Assembly: GCA_019059635.1 (NCBI GenBank)
Contig: JAGVRJ010000001.1
Span: 2,480,001 to 2,544,000 of the forward strand
Length of the DNA stretch: 64,000 nt
Direction: 5' to 3'
Origin: Proales similis
Taxonomy: Eukaryota; Rotifera; Eurotatoria; Ploima; Proalidae
A program made the translations under genes and the position numbers. Below, piece by piece: positions 20,812 through 33,608 of the stretch. Position 1 is the first letter of the stretch. Each line of letters begins with the position of its first letter. The notes under the pieces were generated by a model. The model did not search any database and had not been told where the DNA came from. It saw only the letters and a program-made list of their open reading frames with translations.

Positions 20812-23231
20812 TTCAGCTCGATCGCCCCGGTAAGGCTATCGAACTCATTTGCTCGCTCTAAACTTGATGGTTTGCGGCCGACTGCGCTTCGTTTCTAGAG
20901 CCACTAGCCTAATGACGAGCAGTCGAATGTTCTAAATAGAGTACAAATCAAGACGGAGTTAGCATCGCAATCTTAAAATCGAATCTGAGCTCTGCAAATT
21001 CTCACATGTCTTAGCAAATAAATGGGCGCTGTGCTCCCATTCGTCGGTAATTCACAGAGCAATGCGCCCCAATCGAATGCAGTCGAGCAGAAGTAGATTA
21101 ATTGAGCTCATGTTATACGCTGCATCTCGGAGAAAGAAGCAAACGCAAGGAAAAGCTAGCGAAAGCTTGATGGAATGCCATAACCGACAACAATAGACAA
21201 GAGGCAATAAGCGAGCTTCAAAAGAGCATCGATTTGCGATCCAATGAGTAAATCGAACTAAATCGAAGGCCATTAGAGAGCGAGCTACAGTTGCACGTTT
21301 ACATTTGTTTATTTGATTGAAAAGATATGCTAAGTCAGAGCCCGAGAGCTCCACTCCCTTGCTTCACCCGGCCAATCACCGTGAGTAAGGCTATTTATTG
21401 AAATGCTGGCTTCGGGGGCCGAGAAAGACGAAGCCTGAGGAGAGTCGAGTCAGTAGGGCCTCCGATGAGATTATTAAACAGAAAGGTGAGCGAAGACCTA
21501 GGTTTGTCATCCTGAAGCAACTGAACTGAAGCAAGCCACACTATTAGGGCAACATAGAGAGAGTGAAAAAAAAGAGAAATAGAAAATGAGGCGTTTGGTG
21601 AAGGAGAGAAATCGTAAGGAGGCGTAATTCACCTCGAGCTGATTCATCACTTGCCTCGTTGCAATCAATCATAATGCCCTACAGAACTGAGTTGGCGTTT
21701 TAACTCATTTAAATCTGATCAATCATTTTTATCTAGACGCAACATAAAACTCAATTCTTTCAGATAATGGACTCGATTTTCTGGGACTATGAAGTGAAGG
21801 TGATTGAATCGACTGCGCGATCGTTTGACGTTGACTCATTCTAATCATCTGTTATCTTTAAACTGGTTCCTGCGACGCGCACGCTTATGAATTTGCTTTT
21901 AAGAGGCCATTTGTGTCAAGGCGCGCGCGTGCGCATTCTATTTCCACTGCAGAATAAATAGCTTCACAAAGAATATACTTTGTCCATGATTGGGAAAACA
22001 TTTGCCGCTCGTTCGTTGTCAAGTTTCGCTCCCTTATCGATTTGGCCTAGGCTTCATATGTAGCAAGCGTACAGATAGAAATATTCGATCGAGAACATTG
22101 AACACTCGCAATACATGAGAGAAATACAAGAATGAAATATCCATAGAACTTGCTGCTATTCAATAGCCAATGCAAATTTTGCTTGTCAAGTCGTGTAAGT
22201 GCATTTTAAGCGCAGAACGCAATCAGGTGGCAGCAAGCGGATGCCTCTTTAATAAAAATGAATGAAATAAAAATCACTTGGCTTAATTAATGAGGATTGA
22301 ATGATGGCACTAAGCCTTGATTTGGTATCCAATTCATTGAACGGCTCTTGAATATTTACATTTGCTCATCCGCTTGACTGACGTTTAAACAAAACTTATT
22401 CAAGAGAGGCTCGTAAAAAAATTTAGCCAAGAGCAAATTTCCGTCAACGAGCTAACACTACATGCGAATGAAGGAATGAGTAAATCAACGAATGAATGAA
22501 TGTAGTGCGCCTCGCCTCGATAGCTGCCTGACAGTTCGAAAGCCATGCATTAGAGAAATTTGGCAAATTTGTTCGTTGGTTAGGAATGGCCCTATGCAGG
22601 GCGGCTTTGAAGCAAAAAGTTTATTCATTTATTTTATAACGTCGATTCCTCATCATTCGCTTCTTCTTGTTCTTCGCCATCCTATCGCCTTTCCCTGATG
22701 CTTTGCCCCGCTCGCATTTCTCTTATCCTTACTGCCCTACTCTAGATATCTTTTATTGTGTGCTCTCTTTCAATCTAATTTATGAATTGATTACTTCATT
22801 TGGCTCTATTCGACTCCGGCAGAAATCTCTCTCTACACATACACAAACATACGCACATAATAGCCGGCTGGATGGAATCGATAAGTTAAAGCTCAAGAGA
22901 TGCGCAAATGCTTTCTTACAACCCAAATGCTGAACAAGTTCAATCCAGAGCTAATCTATAAATAATATTTTCCTTTCATCGCCTCCCTCCCTCCATTGCA
23001 ATTTGCATGGATCCATGTGCGATTTAGGGCCTTTTAGGTCCCGGCTCTACGATTCCAATTATAAAACCAAAGAGGAAAAATTAAGAATTGCTTGTGATAA
23101 GGCAAATCCAACCAAATAGAGTTCATTTTCTGTGCACAAAACTTCTTTTATTCCCTGCAGAAGAGAGAATTTGAATTTTGCAAATGATAAAAGATGCAGT
23201 TGTTGCTTGAACGAGGCCTTTTTGATCGCAA
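20812..23231. other. Gene-poor interval
   Basis: About 2.4 kb with no convincing gene. Open frames here (for example 21052-21354 minus, 22492-22698 plus) lack domains. A 26-codon plus-strand frame at 21767 (MDSIFWDYEVK) is followed by a donor-like GTGATT and preceded by an acceptor-like tttcag. It could be an isolated exon, but nothing nearby continues it. Pyrimidine-rich sequence is common. Confidence 0.4.
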
Positions 23232-26200
23232 TTAGCGATCGTTAGTTTTGCTACTCTGAACACGGCTGTGCTGTTCAATCGGCGGCAGAGGGCTTGAATG
23301 CTTTCGGCTGTCTCGACCTGATTCATTTTCATACTCGTGAAACAAACAGCAAATAGAAAGAGCTTGACAAATGTGGCCAACCGTTTTCTTCATGCTTTGA
23401 TCCTGACCGGTCAAGAGTCAAATAGGTACGCAGTTGTAGATTAGAATGATCGGTCGGCTGCGTCTGCCTTTTAAAAAATTGGCAATTGTCCTATCTGATC
23501 TTAAACTCAAGTAGCTTACGAGATTTGGCTTTGGGCGATCATTAAGCGGTTAACATCGAGTTCGAGAAGTCGTGACGTATATTGTAGGGCGTTTATTGCT
23601 CCAGCCGATTTTGCTGCCAGACGGCTGGCTTCATACGATCTATCCACGACCGATTCTTGCACATTCCATTCGGCCTGATTCGACATGAATGAACGGTGGT
23701 CAGGGTGTGAGTTGCTCTTATATTTAAGATATTCATTATGCATCCCGTTTGAATCATTTGACACTTGGTCCAATTTCTGCGGTTGTTTTTTAAACTTGTT
23801 CAGCTGCATAAACCTCTCATCCGGATCTCTGGAAAGAAGATTTTATTCGATTCAGCGTTGGTTCAATCAAGAGCGCGTGCAATGCTCTTACTGTCTTTGG
23901 TAGGAGTAAACCGGTTTGACAAGGAAAATCCCTGACTCGTTTTCCATCTCTTCAAGTCGATCTGTGAGCTCAATCGCTAAGCTGTGTCGATCGTTGGCAA
24001 GCCTTCGTAGACGACGAGAAAGTCGTTCGTTCCTCTTCAAGAGCAGGGCGTTAATTCGAAAAAGATCCCTTTGTTGACTTGCAAAATCGCAGAGGGCCAC
24101 TTACTCGTCTATGTAGTCGGGAAACTCGATCAAGATTTTTTTCTCTCGAAGCTCTCTCCTCCACAGCTTCCGGCCGTTGTTCGTTCAGCTCTTCTACAAA
24201 TATTTTTTTTGAAAATAATTCAAATGGTAGCGAAGCGGAAGCTATACGGCCGCTATGATTCGGGAAAAAGTCAAATCAAGGCGGGAGGCACGTTTTTACC
24301 TTTTGTTTGTTGGTAATTGCGCAGCTCAATGTATTTTTTGACAAGTTGGGCAAGTCTCCGCTCTGGCAGACTCAAATAGCGATCCATTAGATCGCTGGCA
24401 ATCTGAAACCGAAGCCAAATAAGTCAGTATAAATTAGAATGTCCCAAAACAAAAGACGCCCTTTCAAAACTGCCATTTCACCGCCTTTTGTTTTCATTCC
24501 AAATAAAAACGGTCGAGGCGCGCGCTATTCGCCAACCTCTGAACGTTTCAATCATTTGTTTTTGCACAATGACTCTCACCTCGAAATGCTGGCTGGTTAA
24601 AAATCCGCGCGTAACTGCACCTCTCAGTCGCTTTTTGTTTCGCTCGGCATCGAGACGGGTGAACATAATTGTCACATTGATTTCTTTTATTTCATCGGCT
24701 CGACTGATGGGCGGGAAAAGGGCGCTGGATCGATTTTCGAATGCATTTATGACGCTTGGCCGAGCACTTAGCGAATGTCTCAGGTCGGCGCTCACTGACC
24801 GGTGTAGGCTTCCCATCTCCTCTTTTAGCACTTGAACCATGTTTCGCAAATGCAAAATTTCTTTTGTCTTTTCACTTGCGGTTGTTTAAAACTAAGCATC
24901 GGATTCAAATACGGCAGTTCGGTAAGAAATCTGCTTACTTTATTTGATCTTTAAGTCGACTTGATTCTAACCTGAACTGTCTATTAAAATCGCTCATTCT
25001 CGCTTCGTACTGCTTTTTTATTTCTTCTTCAAGCTGGTGCCCAATTTTCGAAGTCATTTCCTGGTCAATCTCTGTCTGAACTTGGACATTGACTACACTT
25101 TGCTGATCTTTAAGTGTTTTAGATTGTTGTCTTCTGAGATCTAAGATAGTTGCTGCTAGAAGTTGTTCAGCTTCTTTAAGGTTGTTTTTTTCTTGATCGA
25201 GAGCTTTGAGCTGGATTTTAAGCTCGTTCAGCTCCCGATCCCTGCTGTTTATCTCAGATTTAAGTTTTAGAATTTCTCTATCCTTTTCAATTTGCTTTGC
25301 TAGGTTTTCATCTGCCTCTTGCTTCAACTTGAGCTGGCTCGATTCTGGTCTATCATCAGATTTTGAGTGTTTAATCTTCCTCGACGACACTCGGTTGGTT
25401 GTGCCTGGTCGGCTTATGGCCTGTGCCGTAATCTGCTCTTTTTCCAAAAGCTCGTATTTGAAACTAACCAAATCATCCACTAGTCGCATGATCATTGTTT
25501 CAACTTCGTTCAAGCAAAAGTCGACGCACGATGTCATTCGTACGATCTGCGGAGTAACTCTTTGATTTTCGTCAAATAACCACATTTCGGATTCGTCCAA
25601 TTTTCCGATGTAATGGCCCATCTCACGCTCTGGAAGGCTTTTGACAATCATCGAAAAGAAATTGCTGACTATGTCGTAGACTTTGATGTACTCGATCACC
25701 ACAGGATGAGAAAGAATATTTGCACTAGTTCTGTACAGAAACTGGATTAAAAGAACCGTGAAAATCACAAAAAGGTTAGGAATTTTAATTTACAGAGGCT
25801 GTTGCAGTTTTGCTGAAGCCACGCGGCTCAGGGCTTCTTCGACTTTTCTGAGTCGTGACGAAGTTGGTCGTGGCGGCGAAACAGCTGGTTCGAATAATTC
25901 TAGTGATGAAGATGTCGTCGATTCTGCGCTTGAGCTTTTGCTTACCCTCACCATAGTCTTCATCGGGAAACTCATAATCAATTGGACTTTGCTGCGATGA
26001 TTTGGCTTTCAGTTCTTTCAACGAACTCTTACTCTCTTCCAACTGCGCCATGTGCTTAGCTCTTAGAGATGCTCTGCTTTTAATCGAGTTGTTCAGTTCG
26101 GTAATCATCGCCTCGTCATCTGTGATTGCCTAATTTGGGAGAAAATCAAGATCATAAAGCGGACTCGGTCGATTGAATCAAAAAGACACAAAAGCATTTG

Positions 26201-28227
26201 GATGGGGGAGTGTTCATACAGCCGTGTGCTTCATTTAAGAAAAGAGTGTGCACCAAGTGCCTCAACATTAAGGAATCAGGCATACAGGGAAAAAAACCTT
26301 GCTCAAGATTTGGTCCAATTGACCTGACTTGTTATGTTCTGATATGAAGCTGTCATGTAAAGCAATCTCCTGCTCGCCATGTTCCATTCTTTGCGAGCTA
26401 GCCCTTTCTATCGAGTGAGTTCTGGTTATTGATGATCTTCTCAAAGCTCTTTTGCTCGAAGAACGCCGAGCCGAGCCTCCGTTTATGCTCCTTTCGTCTG
26501 AATGTGTCGATCGACGATGAGCACGATTAGACGGCAAGTTTTGGGCAAATACTATCGTGAACTGGTTGGACGATTCAAAGTTTACAAAATTAACCAGCTT
26601 TTCCATCGCCTCTTTATCCATGAATCTCAGACTTAAATTTTCAACTACAACCTGAAGCTTCTCACTTGACTTGGTACTATTCAACTGATTCAAACTAGTC
26701 TAGAACGACTTTTTAGACTAAAAATTAAGAGAATCTCTACAATACCGTTTCGGGATTCTCGGTCTCCTCAAATATTGAGCTCTCACGCCTGATCTCGCTC
26801 ATATTTGTCAATGTTCGAGATCTTTCACGCAACAGTTGAATTGTATTCTCCGCATTTTCCCTATCCTTAAAACGCATAATAGTTTTAGTTGTTAAATATT
26901 GCCTTTTGAATCAACGAAAATTGTATTACCAGACGAGCGTCTTCGTGAATAAATTCTTCGAGTTGTCGGATTGCTTTTTCGGCTGTTTCTTCTGCCTCTC
27001 GTTGCAGTTTAAGAGCATTCTCAGCTTTGTCCAGATACTGTGATCTATCCTAAGGAGTTAATTCGATTATAGTTAGTGCTCAGTTGAAATTTTCATAGAA
27101 GGTCCACTTACCTCGTCCCATTCTAAGTCCAACTCTTTTGACTCTAGCAGAACAAGTTTTTCCTTTTCCCGAGTTAAAATCCGCTACGTTTTGCGAGGCA
27201 TTCTCAAACTTACAGTCTCCCATAACATTTTGTGCTCAAAATACTGCTTTTTGAGTTTATCGATTCTGTCCCTGTCGACTGTCTCGAGCCGCGAGTATTC
27301 ATTTTTGAGCCAATTTATTTTAGCAGTGGCCTTAAATTTTTCAATTAGTAGAAAACATTAAAGCCTAGTTAGGGCATATTTTGCAAGTAAAGGCACCTAC
27401 ATATCGTCTGAGCATATCGTAGCGTTTGGTCATTTCTGTCGGATTAACGTTCACCCAGTCGTCGGTGGTTAAATCTATGTCCTCGATTTCTCCGCCTCGA
27501 GTTTCGAACTCTTCCAGCATTTTGAGCCGGCGTTCATTCTCCGCATCATCCTCGTTGGTGCTTGGTTTTTTTTCTTCTAGCTGTTCCAGGTCGATTATTT
27601 GCTCTCCTTTGAGAGGCCTTTTTGCTTTTCCTTTGGCTCTTTTCTGATAAAATTTCAAAATAAATTCAAAAGTTCAGAATGCTTTGCCTTTAGTCCCATC
27701 TGCACCTTTTTGCCTTTTTTTTTAATATTCGGTTCGGCTAATGTGATTTGCTCTGCACTCAATTTCGGCTTGTCTTTTGACTCAATTAAGCGGATGAGAA
27801 TCTGAGAGCTGGATTGAGAGCTCTCCAGCCGTTTTCTTTTCGACTTCCTAACCATCAGTGAGGCGGCCTCGATAGACGAACTTGTCATTTTGTTAAACAG
27901 AATGCTCCGCTCAGTCTCTTCGAGCAACTCATTGTTAAACGAATACTTGGAGCCCGTAGTTTGACTAAAAGCATAAATGGTGGTTCGCTGTCTGGACAGC
28001 AGAGGCGGTAATAATGAGGACTGTTTTCCTTTCATCATCAGGGCCTTCTTACCGCTTAGACTTAAAGTCCTTAAAAGCTCAAGCCGAACAAATTCATTCT
28101 TTTCATTTTTTTTCGCGCATTCTCTTTTTCTTATTGACTTGGAATCGTCATGTCTACGCTCTGCATAGCAAATATTTGCCAATCGATTGCCATAAAAGTT
28201 AGACAAAACAGCTAGATTTGATTTCAT
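23232..28227 (-). CDS. Large coiled-coil protein 2 (unassigned)
   Basis: A chain of short minus-strand exons with short introns starts at ATG 28227 (MKSNLAVLSNFYGNRLANIC). Translations are charged and helix-forming: EDDAENERRLKMLEEF, NWLKNEYSRLETVDRDRIDK, REKEKLVLLESKELDLEWDE, LDKAENALKLQREAEETAEK, and the long exon at 25735-24944 with KQIEKDREILKLKSEINSRD and LEEEIKKQYEARMSDF. One non-coil segment (HPVVIEYIKVYDIVSNFFSM) precedes that exon. The 3' end is uncertain: either TAA 23516 (QSQIS) or, after one more intron, TAA 23232 (SSKTNDR). I do not recognise the family; a centrosomal or ciliary coiled-coil protein is possible. Exon boundaries were not all proven. Confidence 0.55.
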
Positions 28228-28572
28228 AAAGTTAATCTAGAGCATGTTGCGCATACGAGCGTTAAACAAACTAATGCTGAAGCTTGGCAAACATATGCAA
28301 CATTCGTGGGAATTTTAAATTAACTAACTTCAGACCTACCAGCACACTTATTCACTTACATATATACTTATTGGCAAGGCAAGCTAAGAGCTTACAAGCC
28401 AGATGTGCGTTTAGGCAAGATGTAGAGAAATTTTCTTTCAATTAAAGCATGTTGCCTCGTAGGTTTCAAGTTCCTATTTCCCCGATTTGTTCTCTCAGAA
28501 AAGTTACTGTTTGCTCAACAGCCGAAATTTTGGCAAAAAAGCCCGACTAGACTCAAAAGAAAATCAGGTTTC
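28228..28572. other. Spacer between the two coiled-coil genes
   Basis: I find no exon between the stop assigned to coiled-coil gene 1 (TAG 28573) and the ATG at 28227. If the two are one gene, this would be an intron of about 350 nt, longer than is usual here. Confidence 0.4.
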
Positions 28573-30777
28573 CTACCTTTCCTCCTTTTCCGCCTTTCTT
28601 GAGCTGATCCGAGTTGAAAGAGTTGAAAATCGATTCTTAAATTCGCCGTCTATGTTTTTATCGCTTACCTTGTCTAATTCGGCCTCTGCTTGCCTGAGCT
28701 AAAATTATTTTTTATGAATAAATGCTTTAGCTGATCACAGGGAATAAGTTTTGAAAAAAAAATAAAGTGGGCGTCTCATTAAAGGGTAGAGGGAGATCTT
28801 CCTACTAACTTTATAAAGCCTGCTAGCTTTTGCCTGAACAGAAATTCGACTTTGTTGACTGATTGCCAACAATACGCATCGATTAAGCGCTTTGAGGCTC
28901 CAATTTGACTCCAAAAATGCCATTTATTTGACTCTGAGCCGAGTACAAACGAACGGAATGTTTGGACGGCCAATCGATGAGTCATAAAACTGCAAATAAT
29001 ATTCAATAGACCTTACTTACCGTTGAATTGACTTGTTCAAGTTTTGCCTCGTACTCGTTGCGTAGTGCTTCAAGATCCTTTTCTCGCTTGTACTTGAGCA
29101 CTTCAATGTCACTCAGCTGCAGTTCGTTAAGCTCATAATCTGTGGACCATCCGATGTTTTGATTGACTTGGGCGTTGGCGTCACTCGTATCCTCTAAACT
29201 AGATGCAGACTCTTTAGGCGCTCGTTTCCCCTCCTCAATGATTTCGTTGATTTCTGCATGAAGATCCGTCAATTCAACGCCTTCTTTGCTAAGTCGACGG
29301 TGAAGCGCCTTGGCTTCTAACTGACTTTTGCTCAATAAATCCTTCAAGCTTTTGATTTGCTCGTCTCGCTTGGTAACCTCGTCCGAGGATACCACATTGG
29401 CTTTTGCGGCGATTTCGGCGGTTTTTTCATCTAACTGCCTCATAAGTGACTTGATCTGCTCATCTCGGGCTAGTATCTCTGAAATAAAACTCCGTCTCCT
29501 AATCTATCTTCTCTGATAAATTCAAAATGGCTACCGACCGTTCTTGGACTGATTCATTCGATCATTGGCATTATTCAATTCGTCTTTAACATCCTTGATT
29601 GTTTTCTCCAATTTTTTCCTACTCCTCTCGATTAAAGCTCTTTGTGAATACATCTCAAGAGTAGATAAACATGATCTACCGAGACGAATCATTAATACAG
29701 AGCCTACCGTGTCTGTTTTGAGCTCGTTGTTTGAATCAGATATTGGATGATATTCTCGTTTAACTCCTCAAGGCGGTTGGCGAGAATTTTGGCTGTTTCA
29801 AGCGAATCATCCATATCTTCTTTTATCTCATCCAAATCGAACTCAAGCTCAGTCGCCTGAATTTGACTTGGATCAAAACTGCTCATTTGGTCGTTGAAGA
29901 ACTTAAGTTTTTTTTTAAAACAATATTGTGAAGCGAATGGCTCGATTGCTGGACCTACCTCATTAAGTTGCGCAAGGAGAAGGTTTTTACGTTCAATCGC
30001 TTTCGCCTGGCCCACTATGAACACAGTAATCTTTTGCTTGTATTTGAACTTGGCCACTTTGTCGTTGAGAATCTGCTCCAGTTCATGCTAGAAGAGTGCA
30101 AGCACAAACAATTAGGTTGCTGATTGTCAAGGTCAACTATCTGAATATAAATGTTACTCACAATATCAAGGAAAAACTCAATGTTTGATATGCCCTTCAC
30201 TTGTTGCTCTGTCGAGCGCTCATATTCGCATAAGGTCTGAAATTTGGACCAAACTGAAATATAGAGAAAACTTGGCGAATATGTGTTCGGCTAATTTACG
30301 TTCTCTACTCTCTCGAGCACTTTCGACAACTCTTCGCGAGTGTTGTCTTGCTGTCGCTTGCGCTGCGAACGCAAATTCTTGTCTATTATAAGTTCATAAG
30401 GTTCACGTCCATCTTCAAGACGCTCCTCGAACAAGTCACTCCTAGCCGAGTCGATCATTTGTCGATCGTTCTAAATGAAAGAAATTTTGCTTTTTGACTC
30501 GATCTGAACTTTATTGCGTTCGGCAATCTATTGCTCGAGTTGCCGGAAGCTCGAGTTGATGATGCTAATTACTCGAGCTTGCAGTAGTTATGGTTACATT
30601 TTTACAATTTAAGAAAACTCCGATTAATGTTTGAACAAATATTGCTACTATCGGCTACCACCCTCTACTTGACTTTTTTTCGAAAAATAAAATACAGAGC
30701 AACTTGGATAAACGCGCACGAAATGACTAATAGGCTCTTGAACGATTTGCTCACACGCAAGCTTGCTTGTCTGCCAT
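28573..30777 (-). CDS. Coiled-coil protein 1 (unassigned; start uncertain)
   Basis: At least seven short exons can be followed: about 30470-30307 (NDRQMIDSARSDLFEERLED), 30237-30163 (TLCEYERSTEQQVKG), 30092-29963, 29909-29712, 29660-29540, 29480-29022, and a last one ending TAG 28573 (ISSRKAEKEER). Together they give a charged helical protein of about 430 residues: ELEQILNDKVAKFKYKQK, ANRLEELNENIIQYLIQ, RSRKKLEKTIKDVKDELNN, RDEQIKSLKDLLSKSQLEA, DLEALRNEYEAKLEQVN. A candidate start is ATG 30777 (MADKQAC) spliced to 30470 in phase 0. The IIQYL...ANDRMNQ stretch faintly recalls the CEP290 N-terminal coil, but this is weak. Part of its 5' region exists as the inverted copy at 3839-4300. Confidence 0.55.
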
Positions 30778-31816
30778 GTAGAGAAAATCTGATGCGTGAG
30801 CTCGTCTCTGTGTCTACTTCTGGCTTTTTTGCTCTCAAAAAATATTTTCTGCAGCTCTCATGGTAACTCGACGCCCAACTCGTTTTAAATTCATTACCAA
30901 TACTGGCACCTTTATGAATTATTTACGGCAAACGCAAATCAGGCATCCTCCTCCTGTACTAGCACGGTCTGTCATGGTGTTTACTTGCCAAGCTTAAGAG
31001 TGTTCATTGCCGGAAAACTTGAGATTCGCCAAATTTCTATTATGTAATTCTCCTCGACGGCTAGGCAGAACAAAAGAGTTGAAAGAACCAAGCAAAGAAA
31101 AAATCCAATCTAGCGGTTAATATGACCGTCGATTAGTGAACTTTGGGGAATAAAGAACGCCGAGGAGCCGCAGCTATTATGAGCGCAATCTCTCAATCGT
31201 CACCTTATCGCCACAATCTACCCAGCTTATTTCTAGACCAAGGAACGTCTTTCCTTTGTGGTTGTTGTTGGTTTTTTTAAACCGCTTCGTAGCCTATTTA
31301 TTCTCACCTCACTTGGTCCTTTATTTTCAACCCAGGATATTCAAGCTGTGTCTTAATTACCCCAACAGTCTACGGCTAGACTGACTTTTCGAGTCTTTAT
31401 GTGTCTTGGAATGGTTTTCAATTTTCAGAGCTCAGCAACTCTGTGCACATTTGAAATCAACAAACAAGGTCGAAAAATAACTAAATTTAAAACTATGTAT
31501 TCACATGGCTAATCAAAATTAAAAGAAAAAAAAGGCGAAATACGAATAATTATTGGTCTTGAGGTAGAAATCCGATACCGTGACGGTTTTGATTTTGCAC
31601 AGCAAAGATTGGATTGAGAATTCCGTTAGATTGACCCAGACTCGTGCCCGGTCTCCATCCCATGCTCTGCAGCATCTGCTTACCAATGTTTGAATCCGGT
31701 ATTGGCTGCTCGCTCACTTTTCACCAAATTTTTACTTTCTTAATGATTCGGTCAAAGACAAATGATTGAAATAATTACCCAAACGCGCCTGTTGCACTAA
31801 TTGCTTCATACTTGGT
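29510..31816 (-). repeat. Parent arm of the inverted duplication
   Basis: This is the minus-strand counterpart of 2862-4300. It contains GPATCH2 from inside exon 2, the GPATCH2 to coiled-coil-1 intergenic region (about 30840-31549) and the first coiled-coil-1 exons. All exons keep open frames here, so this is the functional parent. The 30778-31549 stretch has no coding exon but is the best conserved part between the two arms. Confidence 0.88.
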
Positions 31817-32916
31817 CTCAATTCAGTTGAAATGCATTCCTTTGTCTTCGGTGTCTTTGCTGACTTGCTTTTCCGCTTTGAAAGATATTAAGAACAAAGT
31901 GATGTTCGCTCGGAAAGATAAATTAGATTTGTATGAGTTACATTTGATGATTTTATCCGACTCCTGAACGCCTGTTTAGAAGATGCGCTGAGAAGATTGA
32001 ACGCGCCGCTAAAAATTTGACGGAACTCATTGTCAGTTTCGTCGTCCATTTGCTGACTACGTTTCTGATTGGCCGATGTTGAATTTGATTTTTTCTTCAA
32101 CTGCTTGCTTTTGTTCCACCATTGCTTTTGTTCAACCAACTCGCCCGAGTTAAATTCATTCGAAGACTCTTCATCGTCAGCCTCAGGATCCAGTTTGGCA
32201 CCTGTTTCTGCTTCGGACTGGCATGAGCTCTCTTCGGCCTCGTCTCTGTCCGATAAACACATAAGGGCCATTTCATCCGACGAGGAAAGCAAGTCAAATT
32301 TGGATTTTTTGCATCCGTCCCAGAACACGCATGGATCTTTACGCTTCGGCAAAGAGGGTATCTGATCCGCGCCCTCAGCGAGTTTGGTCATTTGTTGAAA
32401 ATTGTCAGCCAGCTGAGAAGCGTCCGAGTTGTCACTTATAAAACTTGAAGAATGATAGGAGAGTTCTTCGCCCGTGCTTCTTCCTGTGCTGACGGTGTCG
32501 CTCTCGCTGCTGAGCAGTTCCTGTCTCGGCCTGCGCTTGCCGAACGGTTCCTTAACACAACGCTTTCTCCTAAGTAGCTGTTTTCGCTGAAGCCGTCGAA
32601 GACGAATGCAATGAAGTCGATAGTTCCGGAAGCAGCGTTTTGTTCTTTCCAATCGGAATTCATTACTACTACGGGTGAATGAACGTGAACGGTTGCGGAT
32701 TCGGGCTAATTTCTCAAAATCTGACTCTTGTCCTCCCAGCAGACCATTGCAGGAGTTGAAGAGAAACTGGACCATTTGATGTTCTGAGTCTCGTTTTGGG
32801 TCGATTTTGACGGACCTCTTTGACCAAGCTGGATTGGCTCCGCCTGAGCTTCTAACTCGTCTCATTCGTCGTCTGACTGCCAGCTGAAGGGCCCGTCCAC
32901 ACATAAGCCTTTTCAT
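31550..32916 (-). CDS. GPATCH2: G-patch domain protein, GPATCH2-like
   Basis: A nuclear RNA-processing cofactor family: G-patch proteins activate DEAH helicases such as DHX15. Exons 32916-31942, 31875-31779 and 31716-31550 close in phase to 412 residues. The N-terminal half is basic (RRRMRRVRSSGG, RRLQRKQLLRRKRCVK), and the middle is acidic and serine-rich (EAETGAKLDPEADDEESSN). The C-terminus PIPDSNIGKQMLQSMGWRPG...GIGFLPQDQ is a G-patch with the N-terminal PIPDSNIG lead-in typical of GPATCH2. An in-frame GTG precedes the ATG at 32916. The 3' portion is duplicated, inverted, at 2862-3129. Confidence 0.85.
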
Positions 32917-33608
32917 GGCCACTGATCACCAGCTTGCACTTGAAATTCAAATCTTGATCGCTTCTTGGAATCCAACTTGAATACAAACGTTCATTTAGCT
33001 AGTTAAGAATCATCATGTCTGAATTTGCTTGCTGCGCTTGTTCATAAATTATGATTAATAGCCGATTGAAATATAGGCATTTGAGAAATTCTCTTCAGGG
33101 GTTTTCACTGAGCTAAACTAAATTCAACTAAAACTGACCTATGCTCCAAGATTTCTCCGAGCCACTACCGAAAAGCGTCCTCAAAATTCAATTATTCAGC
33201 TGTGCCCAAAATTGGGCTTAAATAAACTAATGAAAGCAGTTGATAAGCAATAAAAAGCTCTTTTCCATCAAAGCTTTGAAAAAAAAACAAAATTCTACTG
33301 TTATTGGCTTGGAAAGGTCTAGAACATACGCGTGTTATTTCAGTTGCTCACCGATCTAGATCAGTCCTTTTGATTGAGTAGGCCATGGTGCATTGTAATA
33401 AATTCGGAGATTGCTTGATTTGGTGCTTGCGTGGAGAATGCGAATTGGCTGTGCATATATTTATAAAAAAAGAAAGAAAGAACATCAAACAAATAGAATA
33501 AATGCTTTGAAAAAATCACTCTAAAATTCATAATTAAGTCAATCAACACCAAGATAAACAACAACGAAATCAATTAGATCAGCCGGGAATAGACAAGAAA
33601 CAAATCGA
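32917..33608. promoter_or_regulatory. Divergent promoter region, GPATCH2 / DNAJB9
   Basis: About 690 bp separate the start codons of two divergently transcribed genes. No coding exon is supported; a minus-strand open frame at 33361-33573 lacks an ATG and a domain. Shared promoter function is inferred from the arrangement. Confidence 0.45.

Noticed and set aside
21052-21354. 100-codon minus-strand open frame
   Set aside because: No domain, cysteine-rich random-looking translation, no splice context or neighbour support.
25735-30470. Assignment of the coiled-coil genes to CEP290
   Set aside because: Only a short, low-complexity helical stretch resembles CEP290; the order and the non-coil segment do not match what I know of the family.
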